A stretch of DNA of 64,000 nucleotides from assembly GCF_023115465.1 (NCBI RefSeq), contig NZ_CP096034.1:372001-436000 (forward strand), written 5' to 3'. Of the stretch, positions 1-8,930 are shown piece by piece. Under the pieces are notes generated by a model. That model saw only the letters and a list, made by a program, of their open reading frames with translations, was not told the DNA's origin and did not search any database. Both the position numbers and the translations under genes were made by a program. The stretch is from Gottfriedia acidiceleris. Lineage in GTDB: Bacteria > Bacillota > Bacilli > Bacillales > Bacillaceae_G. Positions within the stretch are counted from its first letter, which is position 1. Every line of letters starts with the position of its first letter.

Positions 1-26
1 ATTAAGCTTGGGTCAAGATTTCCCAT
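1..26 (-). CDS. Start of a CDS cut by the window edge
   Basis: Only the first eight codons are inside the window (MGNLDPSL). The ATG at 26 is preceded by a strong ribosome binding site (AAAGGAGTGG on the minus strand, about 28-37) and a sigma-A-like promoter at 88-117. The product cannot be recognised from eight residues. It would be transcribed in the same direction as the sporulenol synthase gene but from its own promoter. Confidence 0.45.
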
Positions 27-87
27 AAAGCCACTCCTTTATTGTTTGAACCATAAACTAAAATGACATCTACACAAATAACAATGT

Positions 88-117
88 ATTATATGCCATC
101 AAAGAAAATAAGGACAA
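88..117 (-). promoter_or_regulatory. Sigma-A-type promoter for the gene at the left edge
   Basis: On the minus strand TTGTCC (112-117) is followed after 18 bases by a perfect TATAAT (88-93). The candidate start codon lies about 60 bases further on. Confidence 0.5.
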
Positions 118-140
118 GGCGTTTAACTAGAAATCGCAAA

Positions 141-1982
141 TTAGTCACTTGTCTCATATTTATTAAGATAATGACTTAAAGTCAATAAGGGCCATATATA
201 ACGATAGCTATGGTAATTTATATAAAAATGACCTGGTAATCCGCCACCTGTTGGATAGGTGAATCGCTTATCATGGACCTTTAACCAGTTTAAAATGTTT
301 ACTATTCCATCATCAATATCACTAGTGGGATAATCGTTGATCGAAATGAGCGTATCTACAACCCATGATGTATGAACAATTGTGGAATAAGAAAGTGGGA
401 TATATTTTCTTTCTATGTCGCTTTTACAAGACTCACCCCAGCCACCATCTTCGTTTTTTATATTGAGGAGCCAGTTATTAGCTTGTTGAATACTCGGGTG
501 ATTTGAAGGGATACCGACTGCTTTCATTCCAGTAATAGCGGCCCATGTTCCATAAATATATGAAATTCCCCAACGACCGTACCAAGAACCATCTTTGTGT
601 TGATGGTGGATTAACCAATTTACCCCATCCTCAATTCTTGGATGAACCATATTTAATTTTAATTTGGATCCTAGAAATTCGATTGTTCGACCGGTCAAAT
701 CTGCTGTAGAAGGATCAATTGCAGTATCAACAAAATTTTGGATAGGGAAAATGAGATTTAAATACTTGCTACTGTTTTTTTCAAATGAGGCCCATCCGCC
801 GTCCTTATTTTGCATATCAAATAACCATTTCACTCCAGCGTTCCAAGATTTTCTAAAATCGTCATCAATTAAAGAGAAATCAGTTGTTGCTCTTAAGACT
901 GCTTGTGTATCATCTACATCCGGATTTTGAGTATTACTGTCCGAAAACCCCCATCCACCTAAACAAATCTGATGATCTTTCTCGACTAGTGTATGTTGGA
1001 GAGAGACTAAGTAGTTAGAAGCAGACTCGATCGCTTTATCATTTATTGGCACACCTGCTTCCTGCAATGCGTAACTAGTAAGTGCTGTATCCCATATTGT
1101 CGATGGGGAATTTTGGATATGAAGGGAATCTTCTAATTCAAATAGGAAAGATTTTATACCTAAAACAGCATTTTGAATTACGGGAGAAGTAACCTGATAG
1201 CCTAATGAAAGAAGTGCATAAACTCCAATAAAAGTAGCGCTGGCATAACTAGATAATGTTCCATCCCTTTCAATATTTTGAAGAATATAGTTCTCGGCCT
1301 TCTTAATAGCCATTTTGGATAAGGATTTTGTGAAAGGTATTTTAAAATTTGGGAATTTCCGCTTTTTGTTCATCGCTTTAAATTTATTGTTTGTAAACAA
1401 ATGTTGTATTGTAGTCGTCCATTGATTTTTAATCGTAAATTTTTTATGTCCTAATATTAAAAGTGGGGCAAAGTGGAATCGAACATAAGAACTAAATTTA
1501 AAGAAGGAAAAAGGAAAAAACTTTGGTAAATTCATTAACAGAAGAGGGACTGGAAAAAATCTGGGCCATGGGTACAATTCATGTAAAGCAAGCATAAATT
1601 TTGTGGAAATGTGTACACTCTCTAATCCCCCATTTTGACGGATGAACGCTTCTGCTTTCTTCATTTTTTCATCAGTAATTTCTATACAACCCGAGAAAAG
1701 CAAGGCAGTGTAAGCTTCTACAGTTACCGATAAATTTCCTGAGTCATCATCAAAAAGCTTCCAGGACCCACTGGCATCTTGCTTAATTAATAGACGATTT
1801 ACCAGCTTCTTAATTAATTTTTCATCATGACATTCAATCGTTCTTAACATAATAATCATATAGGCATCTGTCATAGGACCACTCTCGAAACAATATCTCC
1901 ATGATCCATCATCACTTTGATCCGATTTAATTTTATCTATTAGACTATCTATTTCAGCTCTAACTTTCTCCGATAAATCCAT
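141..1982 (-). CDS. sqhC: Sporulenol synthase / squalene-hopene cyclase family
   Basis: A 613-residue class II terpene cyclase, close to the length of Bacillus SqhC (about 630). The protonating DXDDT motif is present as DVDDTQ near residue 360. QW-type repeats are visible (DGGWASFEK, DGSWYGRWG, EDGGWGE, and GGWGFSD just before the DXDDT motif), as expected for the alpha/alpha barrels of this family. In Bacillus the family cyclises tetraprenyl-curcumene to sporulenol, a spore-associated sesquarterpene; other members make hopene from squalene. The genus context favours sporulenol. The ATG at 1982 is the first in frame; no neighbour forms an obvious operon with it. Family assignment is firm, exact substrate is inferred. 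Confidence 0.85.
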   Translation of the reverse strand: MDLSEKVRAEIDSLIDKIKSDQSDDGSWRYCFESGPMTDAYMIIMLRTIECHDEKLIKKLVNRLLIKQDASGSWKLFDDDSGNLSVTVEAYTALLFSGCIEITDEKMKKAEAFIRQNGGLESVHISTKFMLALHELYPWPRFFPVPLLLMNLPKFFPFSFFKFSSYVRFHFAPLLILGHKKFTIKNQWTTTIQHLFTNNKFKAMNKKRKFPNFKIPFTKSLSKMAIKKAENYILQNIERDGTLSSYASATFIGVYALLSLGYQVTSPVIQNAVLGIKSFLFELEDSLHIQNSPSTIWDTALTSYALQEAGVPINDKAIESASNYLVSLQHTLVEKDHQICLGGWGFSDSNTQNPDVDDTQAVLRATTDFSLIDDDFRKSWNAGVKWLFDMQNKDGGWASFEKNSSKYLNLIFPIQNFVDTAIDPSTADLTGRTIEFLGSKLKLNMVHPRIEDGVNWLIHHQHKDGSWYGRWGISYIYGTWAAITGMKAVGIPSNHPSIQQANNWLLNIKNEDGGWGESCKSDIERKYIPLSYSTIVHTSWVVDTLISINDYPTSDIDDGIVNILNWLKVHDKRFTYPTGGGLPGHFYINYHSYRYIWPLLTLSHYLNKYETSD

Positions 1983-2377
1983 TTTTAATCTTCACCGCCA
2001 ACTGATTGTAATCCCTATTTTTTCACGTTAAAAATTTAAATTGGCAGCAGGGAATCTTACTCGATGTGGTTGCCAATTTTAGGAATTAAGTATAAGTGCA
2101 ACTACGCCTCTGTCTTCACCTAAAAGGATTGCCAGTCGACGAGTTTTCTTTATATAGATATGTATAGGGCCATCAATTGGGGCGGGCAACTATCTGTACA
2201 AATCTATTGTTAAGAAGTAAAAACAGCTATTAAATTTTGAATACATAGATTAAGTGTAAAAAAATAAAAAGGAAGTATCTCAGAAAGCAAGAATACTAAA
2301 AATACCCTCTATTTAAATTTCCAATATTTAGTAGTGTGGCTTTTTTCGTTTTATATAAGGAAGGGTGGGGATAAAAA
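1983..2377. other. Intergenic region with a long-loop inverted repeat
   Basis: 395 bases between divergent genes. A 9-bp inverted repeat AAATTGGCA / TGCCAATTT lies at 2038-2046 and 2071-2079 with a 24-base loop and could be a hairpin or an operator. A strong ribosome binding site (AAGGAAGGGTGGGG) precedes the gene at 2378. I found no sigma-54 promoter here and could not settle on a sigma-E promoter, although the orthologous Bacillus subtilis operon is sporulation-controlled. Confidence 0.4.
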
Positions 2378-3712
2378 ATGGAAAGAGATTATTTGATTAA
2401 ACCATTACTTGGCCAGCATTACCCTATGATTTCTCATGGAAAGGGTGTGTACCTATTTGATAAAGATGGTAATAGGTACATTGATGGTTCATCTGGTGCA
2501 ATTACTGTAGGAATTGGACATGGGGTTGAAGAAATCATTGATGTTATGACTGAACAAGCAAAACAAGTTTCTTTTGTTTATCGTTCACAGTTTACTAGTG
2601 AACCTGCTGAGAAGCTAGCAAAAAAGCTGAGTGAGATCACTCAAGGTGATTTAAATTGGACGTTCTTTGTTAATAGTGGTACTGAAGCAACGGAAACTGC
2701 TATGAAACTAGCGATACAGCATTACCAAGAAAAGGGAATGAAGGGGAAGAATAAAATCCTCTCACGTTGGATGAGCTACCATGGCATAACAATCGGAGCA
2801 CTATCTATGTCTGGTCACCCTTTAAGACGTCAACGTTTTGTACCAATCTTGGAGGATTACCCTTCAGTTTCACCACCATATTGCTATCGTTGTCCTTTCA
2901 ACTTAGAACACCCATCTTGTGATTTAGCGTGTGCATCTGAATTAGAAACAGCTATTGATCGAATTGGCTCTGAACATATTGCAGCCTTTATTGCCGAACC
3001 AATTATCGGTGCTGCAGGCGGTGCAATTGTACCATCTAATGGTTATTACCAAAGAATTAAAGCCATTTGTGAAAAGTACGATATTTTACTGATTGCAGAC
3101 GAGGTTATGACTGGCCTTGGACGTACTGGAAAAATGTTTGCAATGGAGCATTGGGGTGTTCAGCCAGATATCATTACGCTTGGAAAAGGATTAACATCTG
3201 GCTATACACCTATGGCTGCAACGATTGCTAGCGATCGAGTTATTGAACCAATTATGCAAGGATCAAAGCTTGTAATGAGTGGACATACTTTTAGTGCCAA
3301 CCCACTATCAGCTGCTGTTTCGTTAGCCGTTATTGAGTATGTTGAAAAACATAATTTAGTACAAGCCGCAGAAGAAAAAGGTAATTATATGTTGAATAAG
3401 CTCCAAGGATTAAAAGAGAAATTTCCATTCATAGGAGATGTTAGAGGAAAAGGTTTATTAATTGGTATTGAATTTATTAATGATATTAAATCAAGTTCCT
3501 TTATTCAAAAAGTAATGGGTAAGGGTTTACTATTATACCCTTCTGTTGCTGGAAAAAACGGAAAAGAAGACTCAGCTTTCATGATTGCTCCACCTTTAAC
3601 GATTACATATGGAGAACTGGATGAATTGCTTCAAATTCTTACAGAGGGTTTAAAAGAATTAGAAATGGAACAATCCCATCTAACTTATACAGCTAAGGGG
3701 GAAATCGTATGA
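2378..3712 (+). CDS. yodT: Class III PLP-dependent aminotransferase (YodT-like)
   Basis: A 444-residue fold-type I aminotransferase. The PLP-binding lysine sits in TLGKGLTSGY (about residue 268), with the upstream DEVMTGLGRTG segment typical of the class III family. It is the first gene of a tight run (4-base overlap with the next) whose order aminotransferase, CoA-transferase A, CoA-transferase B, M20 hydrolase, GNAT, KamA matches yodTSRQP-kamA of B. subtilis. By context it probably removes an amino group from a beta-lysine derivative, yielding a beta-keto acid for the CoA-transferase. That substrate is inference; the family is clear. Confidence 0.85.
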   Translation: MERDYLIKPLLGQHYPMISHGKGVYLFDKDGNRYIDGSSGAITVGIGHGVEEIIDVMTEQAKQVSFVYRSQFTSEPAEKLAKKLSEITQGDLNWTFFVNSGTEATETAMKLAIQHYQEKGMKGKNKILSRWMSYHGITIGALSMSGHPLRRQRFVPILEDYPSVSPPYCYRCPFNLEHPSCDLACASELETAIDRIGSEHIAAFIAEPIIGAAGGAIVPSNGYYQRIKAICEKYDILLIADEVMTGLGRTGKMFAMEHWGVQPDIITLGKGLTSGYTPMAATIASDRVIEPIMQGSKLVMSGHTFSANPLSAAVSLAVIEYVEKHNLVQAAEEKGNYMLNKLQGLKEKFPFIGDVRGKGLLIGIEFINDIKSSSFIQKVMGKGLLLYPSVAGKNGKEDSAFMIAPPLTITYGELDELLQILTEGLKELEMEQSHLTYTAKGEIV

Positions 3713-4407
3713 ATTTAGTTGAAAATACTTATAAAAAAATAGCAACAATGGAACAAATTCTTCAATTTTTTCATGACGACATGACACTAATGGTTGGAGG
3801 ATTTGGAGGAGTCGGTTCACCGCCAACTTTACTTCAAGCATTATTTGATAGTGGGGTTAAGGATCTTAACTTGATTTGTAATGATACTGGATTTCCAGAC
3901 ATTGGTATCGGAAGGATGGTAAGGAATGAAAGGATCAAGTCAATTGTGACATCTCATATAGGGTCGAATCCGTTTGCAGGAAAACTAATGACGGAAGGAA
4001 AACTCAAAGTAGAATTTTCTCCGCAAGGTACGTTAGCAGAGCGTATCCGAGCTGGAGGGATGGGGCTTGGGGGAGTATTAGTAGATGTAGGTCTTGATAG
4101 TATGGCAGAAAACGGTAAAGAGAAAGTATCTGTAAAAGGTAAACAATTTCTAGTTGAAGAAGCTCTTAAAGCAGAAGTCAGTATTATTTTTGCAAAGAAA
4201 GCTGATCCATTTGGAAATTTGGTTTTTGACAAGAGTGCAAGGAATATGAATCCTCATATGGCTATGGCAGGAGATATTACGATTGTAGAAGCGGAAGAAA
4301 TTGTTCCACTTGGCTCGTTGAATCCTGAGGAAATCGTAACTCCAGGTGTATTTGTTGATTACATAATTTCATCAGAAGGAGTGAACTGGAAATGGGCATG
4401 GGAATAG
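3709..4407 (+). CDS. yodS: 3-oxoacid CoA-transferase, subunit A (YodS-like)
   Basis: A 232-residue subunit of the AtoD/ScoA type, with the early glycine-rich stretch GGFGGVGSPP that forms part of the CoA site and the usual length for a separate A subunit. It overlaps the gene before by 4 bases (ATGA) and the next by 16 bases, so it is translationally coupled. With the B subunit it should move CoA between acyl-CoA and a keto acid, here probably an intermediate of beta-lysine breakdown. The substrate is not shown by the sequence. Confidence 0.85.
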   Translation: MNLVENTYKKIATMEQILQFFHDDMTLMVGGFGGVGSPPTLLQALFDSGVKDLNLICNDTGFPDIGIGRMVRNERIKSIVTSHIGSNPFAGKLMTEGKLKVEFSPQGTLAERIRAGGMGLGGVLVDVGLDSMAENGKEKVSVKGKQFLVEEALKAEVSIIFAKKADPFGNLVFDKSARNMNPHMAMAGDITIVEAEEIVPLGSLNPEEIVTPGVFVDYIISSEGVNWKWAWE

Positions 4408-5054
4408 ACTTTCGTCAAAAAATTGCAATGCGAGCTGCTAAGGAAATAAAAAACGGAATGATTGTAAATTTAGGGATTGGAATTCCATCCATTGTTCCTG
4501 ATTATTTACCGGAAGATGTACATGTTATGTTCCACGCGGAAAATGGCGTTATGGGAATTGGACCAAGTCCCGAAAAAGGGAAAGAAGATGAAAATTTATG
4601 TAATGCAGGTGGTTTTCCAATAACTGTTTTAAAAGGTTCTAGCTATTTTGATAGTGCTACTGCTTTTGGCATTATACGAAGAGGTTTACTAGATTTAACG
4701 GTTCTAGGGGCATTACAAGTTAGTGAAAAAGGGGATTTAGCAAATTGGATTGTACCTGGAAAGCGTGTACCGGGAATAGGTGGGGCGATGGATTTAGCTC
4801 AAAAAGCTAAAAGAGTAATAGTCGTTATGAATCATACCGATAAAGCTGGGAATCCAAAAATTGTGAAAGAATGTAGTTTGCCGTTAACTTCAAAATCTTG
4901 TGTTGATTTAATTATTACGGAAATGGCTGTCATTGAAGTAGTCGATGATACTTTAGTGCTTAAAGAACTAATGAGTCCATATACTGTAGAGGATGTAATT
5001 GAAAAAACTGGTGCAAAACTAGAAATTAGTACAGATTTAAAAATGTTTATATAG
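4392..5054 (+). CDS. yodR: 3-oxoacid CoA-transferase, subunit B (YodR-like)
   Basis: A 220-residue B subunit. The catalytic glutamate of the family, which forms the glutamyl-CoA thioester, is in HAENGVMGIG (about residue 51). The first ATG (4392) overlaps the end of subunit A; a second ATG two codons on (4398) is also possible, and AAGGAG at about 4376 suits either. Subunits A and B together form the heteromeric CoA-transferase of the lysine block. Confidence 0.85.
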   Translation: MGMGIDFRQKIAMRAAKEIKNGMIVNLGIGIPSIVPDYLPEDVHVMFHAENGVMGIGPSPEKGKEDENLCNAGGFPITVLKGSSYFDSATAFGIIRRGLLDLTVLGALQVSEKGDLANWIVPGKRVPGIGGAMDLAQKAKRVIVVMNHTDKAGNPKIVKECSLPLTSKSCVDLIITEMAVIEVVDDTLVLKELMSPYTVEDVIEKTGAKLEISTDLKMFI

Positions 5055-5068
5055 AAAAGGGGAAGAGG

Positions 5069-6382
5069 ATGAGTCATTACAAAAAAGTTATTCAAGATTA
5101 TATAAGCAATCACAAAGATAAAACAATTGATCTTCTTAAACAGTTAGTAATGGAAAATAGTGTGTCTAGTAATGAGAGTAAGGCACAAGCAATTGTCCTT
5201 GAAAAACTAAGAGAGCTTGAATTGGATTTAGACGTATGGGAACCAGATCTAAAAGAAATGAAAGAGCATCCTTATTTTATTTCAACAAGAGACAGTTTTA
5301 CTGGTAGTCCTAATATTGTCGCTACGCTTAAAGGAACGAGCGGAGGAAAGTCCATGATCTTAAATGGACATATAGATGTTGTTCCAGAAGGGAATATTCA
5401 ACAATGGACGTACCCTCCTTACAGTGCAACCGTTGTAGATAATAAGCTTTATGGGCGTGGTGCTACTGATATGAAAGGCGGAAATGTTGCGCTAATTTTA
5501 GCGATTGAAGCAATAAAACGAAGTGGAATTACACTAAAAGGTGATGTTTATTTTCAAAGTGTAATTGAGGAAGAGAGTGGTGGTGCTGGTACACTTGCTA
5601 CAATTTTGCGAGGCTATACAGCTGATGGTGTTATTATTCCTGAACCAACAAATATGAAGTTTTTCATTAAGCAGCAAGGATCAATGTGGTTCCGTCTTAA
5701 TGTAAAAGGTAAGGTAGCTCATGGTGGTACTCGTTACGAAGGTGTAAGCGCTATCGAAAAAAGTGTACTCATCATTCAACAAATCCAAAAACTTGAGCAA
5801 TTACGAAATGAACGAATAGCTGATCCGTTATATGATGGAGTACCAATTCCGATTCCAATTAATATTGGAACAATTCATGGTGGAACATGGCCATCTTCTG
5901 TATCTGATCTAGTGACTTTAGAAGGAAGATTCGGAGTTGCGCCAAATGAAAGATTAGAAGATGCGAAAATAGAATTTGAGAATTGGATTGATAATATAAA
6001 AAATCTTGATGATTGGTTTGTAGAAAATCCTGTAGAAGTAGAGTGGTTTGGAGCAAGGTGGGTTCCAGGTACTGTTGAAGCTGATAGTGAATTAGTGCAA
6101 ACTTTGCAACGAAACTATCTTGAAACAACGAAACAAAACCCAGTAGTTGAAGCTGCACCATGGGGAACTGATGGAGGATTATTTACACAAATTTTAAATA
6201 TTCCTATGATTGTTTTTGGACCTGGGGAGACAAAAGTAGCTCACTACCCAGATGAATTTATTGATTTAGATCAAATGTTTTTAGCTGCAGAAATCATTGC
6301 CTGTACATTAATTGACTGGTGTGGAGTTGAGGGCCAACAACATGAAGGTGAGGGAGCATATGAAAACGAAAAAGTATTATGA
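5069..6382 (+). CDS. yodQ: M20-family deacylase (YodQ-like)
   Basis: A 437-residue zinc-dependent hydrolase of the ArgE/DapE/ACY1 family. The metal ligands are recognisable: NGHIDVVP, GRGATDMKGG, IEEESGG and a C-terminal HYPDEF. In the B. subtilis order the homologue follows the CoA-transferase genes, and it has been described as an acetylornithine deacetylase-like protein. Next to a beta-lysine acetyltransferase it may deacetylate an N-acetyl intermediate, which is inference. It starts with ATG at 5069 after GGGGAAGAGG, and its 3' end overlaps the next gene by 23 bases. Confidence 0.82.
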   Translation: MSHYKKVIQDYISNHKDKTIDLLKQLVMENSVSSNESKAQAIVLEKLRELELDLDVWEPDLKEMKEHPYFISTRDSFTGSPNIVATLKGTSGGKSMILNGHIDVVPEGNIQQWTYPPYSATVVDNKLYGRGATDMKGGNVALILAIEAIKRSGITLKGDVYFQSVIEEESGGAGTLATILRGYTADGVIIPEPTNMKFFIKQQGSMWFRLNVKGKVAHGGTRYEGVSAIEKSVLIIQQIQKLEQLRNERIADPLYDGVPIPIPINIGTIHGGTWPSSVSDLVTLEGRFGVAPNERLEDAKIEFENWIDNIKNLDDWFVENPVEVEWFGARWVPGTVEADSELVQTLQRNYLETTKQNPVVEAAPWGTDGGLFTQILNIPMIVFGPGETKVAHYPDEFIDLDQMFLAAEIIACTLIDWCGVEGQQHEGEGAYENEKVL

Positions 6383-7223
6383 AACAATTAAAGTTCAACA
6401 AGAAAACTATTATTTTGAAGGTGCTTTAGATTATTTTAATGAGCGAATTCGTGTTGATTTTTACTTAGGGAATGCATCACTACTAATTGAGAGAATAGAA
6501 AAACTAGCAAAAGAATACAAATTTACTAAGCTAATCATTAAAGCAAGAAGTGAACATTTATATTCCTTCTTACAATCAGGATATATGATTGAATCAGCAC
6601 TGAAAGGCTATTTTCAAGGTAGTGATGGTTTTTTTGTTACGAAATATGCTAGCCAGGATAGAAGAAACAGTCTTTATTGGGCCGCTGCAGATGATATTTT
6701 AGATGCTGTTTTAAAAAGTGATCGATCAAAAGAAAAAGTAATTCCTGATGAATATGTTTTACGAAGAGCAGAAAAAAATGACTCAACTAAACTTGCTAAA
6801 TTATATGGTCAAGTTTTTAAAGTATATCCTACACCTTTAAATGAATCCGCTTATGTTGAAAAGACGATGGATGAAGGGACTATTTATTGGATTTATGAGA
6901 AAGATGGAAATATTGTAAGTGCAGCATCTGCTGAAGTGGACTTCGGTCAAAGAAATGCCGAGCTAACAAATTGTGCAACACTTGAGGAACATCGTAAGCA
7001 TGGATTGATGAAGGAGCTAATGAAGAAGTTGGAACAGGATTTAGTAAGCCAATCAGTTTATTGCTCTTATACGATAGCGCGATCATTATCATATGGAATG
7101 AATGCAGCCTTTCATCAATTAGGGTATCAGTATACTGGAAGAATGACAAACAACTGCTATATCTTTGATAAATTAGAAGATATGAACGTATGGGTAAAGG
7201 ATCTTTCAAAAGTAGTCTTTTAA
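6360..7223 (+). CDS. ablB: Beta-lysine N6-acetyltransferase (AblB/YodP-like)
   Basis: A GNAT-family acetyltransferase. The C-terminal half carries the acetyl-CoA fold (IVSAASAEVDFGQRNAELTN, then ATLEEHRKHGLMKELMKKLE, motif A). I chose the ATG at 6360 (287 residues) because AAGGTGAGG lies 6-7 bases upstream; an upstream TTG at 6312 has no good site. AblB makes N-epsilon-acetyl-beta-lysine, an osmolyte or pathway intermediate, from the product of KamA. Gene order (deacylase, AblB, then KamA) is as in B. subtilis except that a sigma-54 activator now sits between AblB and KamA. Confidence 0.85.
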   Translation: MKTKKYYETIKVQQENYYFEGALDYFNERIRVDFYLGNASLLIERIEKLAKEYKFTKLIIKARSEHLYSFLQSGYMIESALKGYFQGSDGFFVTKYASQDRRNSLYWAAADDILDAVLKSDRSKEKVIPDEYVLRRAEKNDSTKLAKLYGQVFKVYPTPLNESAYVEKTMDEGTIYWIYEKDGNIVSAASAEVDFGQRNAELTNCATLEEHRKHGLMKELMKKLEQDLVSQSVYCSYTIARSLSYGMNAAFHQLGYQYTGRMTNNCYIFDKLEDMNVWVKDLSKVVF

Positions 7224-7230
7224 TGTCAAG

Positions 7231-7270
7231 CTGCCGAAAAGTGAGCGCAGAATTGCCAAGTTTTCGGCAG
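7231..7270 (+). promoter_or_regulatory. Inverted repeat between ablB and the activator gene
   Basis: A perfect 10-bp inverted repeat, CTGCCGAAAA (7231-7240) and TTTTCGGCAG (7261-7270), with a 20-base loop. It lies between the ablB stop and the ribosome binding site (GAAAGGATGG) of the activator gene. There is no T-tract after it, so it is more likely an operator or mRNA-processing hairpin than a terminator. Confidence 0.5.
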
Positions 7271-7288
7271 TGAAAGGATGGTTATGAA

Positions 7289-8677
7289 ATGAACGCAACA
7301 ATTCCAACTAATGAAATGATTAGTGCCATATTAAATAGTATCGATGAATCAATTCACGCAGTCGACAAAAATGGAATGACTATATTTTATAATCAAGTTG
7401 CGGCTGACCATGACGGTGTTTCAGTTGAAGAGGTTCTGGGAAAGCATGTACTAGAAGCTTTCCCTTCTTTAACGAAAGAAACAAGTACCTTATTGAAAGT
7501 ACTAGAAACAAAGCAAGCGATTATTCAACAGCCTCAACGCTATGAAAATATTAAAGGTCAATTTATTGATACAGTTAACACGACAATTCCGATTATTTTG
7601 GATGATCAATTGATCGGTGCTGTAGAAATTGCAAAGGATTATTCTACAATTAAGTCGCTCGGTGAGAAGGTTTTAGACTTACAAGCGAGGATTAAACCGC
7701 AAGTGAAAAAAGGAAAAGCTAAACAAGTTCACTCATATACGATCTCAGATATATTAACGGATGATCCTGCTTTAATAGCCGTAAAAAATCAAGTTGGAAA
7801 GGTAGCAAATGCAGACTCTGCAGTACTGGTAGTTGGTGAAACTGGAACTGGTAAAGAACTTTTTGTACAGTCAATTCATCATAGTTCAAATAGAAGTGAA
7901 GGCCCTTTTATTGCTCAAAACTGTGCTGCTTTACCAGAATCATTATTGGAAAGTATACTATTTGGTACGACAAAGGGTAGTTATACGGGAGCGATAGATC
8001 GAGCAGGGTTATTTGAACTTGCTGATGGTGGAAGCTTGTTTTTAGATGAACTAAATTCAATGCCATTAGAGCTCCAAGCTAAGCTACTGAGAGTACTAGA
8101 GGATGGAGTTGTTCGCCGGATAGGTGATCAAAAAACTCGTAAAGTTAATGTAAGAGTAATCGCTGCGATTAATGAATCACCTTTAGATTGCGTTCAAAAC
8201 GGTATTATGCGACCGGATTTGTATTATCGTTTGAATGTGTTTTCATTGTTCATACCTCCGTTAAGAGAAAGGAATTATGATATCGAGCTGCTCACATCTT
8301 TTTTTGTTGAGCAATTTAATGAACGCTTCTCAAAGAATATTCGAAATGTAGAACATACTGTATTTGAGTTATTCCACCAATATAATTGGCCTGGTAATGT
8401 TCGAGAATTAAAGCATACGATTGAGCATGCTATGATTATGGCAGAAGGGCATACTCTTACGGTTAAACATCTTCCAATTCAACTACAACATATTAAGAAA
8501 AGTACTGAAACAAAAGGAGTTCAGCCTTTACGTACTGCAATGCAGGAGATGGAAATTTCACTTATTAAACAAGCATTGCTACAAACGAATTCTAATATTC
8601 AACAAGCTGCAGCGCTACTTGAAATACCTAGGCAAACTCTTCAATATAAGATTCAAAAGTTAAATATCGTAGTATAA
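7289..8677 (+). CDS. Sigma-54-dependent activator, RocR-like
   Basis: 462 residues: an N-terminal PAS-type sensory domain (about 10-120), a central AAA+ domain (about 155-390) and a C-terminal Fis-type helix-turn-helix ([20 protein letters not shown], about 430-455). Walker A is GETGTGKE and Walker B is LFLDELNS. The sigma-54 contact loop reads GSYTGA instead of the usual GAFTGA; an aromatic residue is kept. Gene position immediately before kamA, which has a good -24/-12 promoter and a palindrome at 8771-8785, makes it the likely kamA activator. The effector sensed by the PAS domain is unknown; lysine or a derivative would fit. Confidence 0.88.
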   Translation: MNATIPTNEMISAILNSIDESIHAVDKNGMTIFYNQVAADHDGVSVEEVLGKHVLEAFPSLTKETSTLLKVLETKQAIIQQPQRYENIKGQFIDTVNTTIPIILDDQLIGAVEIAKDYSTIKSLGEKVLDLQARIKPQVKKGKAKQVHSYTISDILTDDPALIAVKNQVGKVANADSAVLVVGETGTGKELFVQSIHHSSNRSEGPFIAQNCAALPESLLESILFGTTKGSYTGAIDRAGLFELADGGSLFLDELNSMPLELQAKLLRVLEDGVVRRIGDQKTRKVNVRVIAAINESPLDCVQNGIMRPDLYYRLNVFSLFIPPLRERNYDIELLTSFFVEQFNERFSKNIRNVEHTVFELFHQYNWPGNVRELKHTIEHAMIMAEGHTLTVKHLPIQLQHIKKSTETKGVQPLRTAMQEMEISLIKQALLQTNSNIQQAAALLEIPRQTLQYKIQKLNIVV

Positions 8678-8730
8678 ACTACTTTTTAAACTTCTAAAAA
8701 ACTAGTTTTAGCACTTCATTTAATAGCCAA

Positions 8731-8757
8731 GCCGCCTAATTTTAGGCGGTTTTATTA
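8731..8757 (+). terminator. Rho-independent terminator
   Basis: CCGCCTAA / TTAGGCGG stem (8732-8749) followed by TTTTATTATTT. It ends the yodT-to-activator transcript and separates it from kamA. Confidence 0.8.
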
Positions 8758-8770
8758 TTTTGGATTCATC

Positions 8771-8785
8771 TTGGTAAGATACCAA
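8771..8785 (+). promoter_or_regulatory. Candidate activator site upstream of kamA
   Basis: A perfect 15-base palindrome TTGGTA-AGA-TACCAA, about 107 bases upstream of the -24 element. The distance is typical for an enhancer-like site of a sigma-54 activator. Its link to the adjacent activator gene is inferred from position only. Confidence 0.5.
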
Positions 8786-8877
8786 CTTAAGATTTTAACT
8801 TTAAAAAATAAAAAAACAGGCTGAATAGTTTGAATTTTCTATATTTGTGGCGTTTTTATTAAATATTTGTAAATTTT

Positions 8878-8892
8878 TGGCACGGCTCTTGC
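8878..8892 (+). promoter_or_regulatory. Sigma-54 promoter of kamA
   Basis: TGGCAC-N5-TTGC with ideal -24/-12 spacing (TGGCAC 8878-8883, TTGC 8889-8892). It lies 38 bases upstream of the kamA ATG, inside the 5' extension of the open frame, which rules out starts upstream of it. Confidence 0.88.
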
Positions 8893-8930
8893 TATATATT
8901 AATACAAACAGTTTGAAAGGGGATGTAAGT

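Noticed and set aside
8847-8930. 28-residue N-terminal extension of KamA
   Set aside because: It contains the sigma-54 promoter, and a good ribosome binding site precedes the ATG at 8931.
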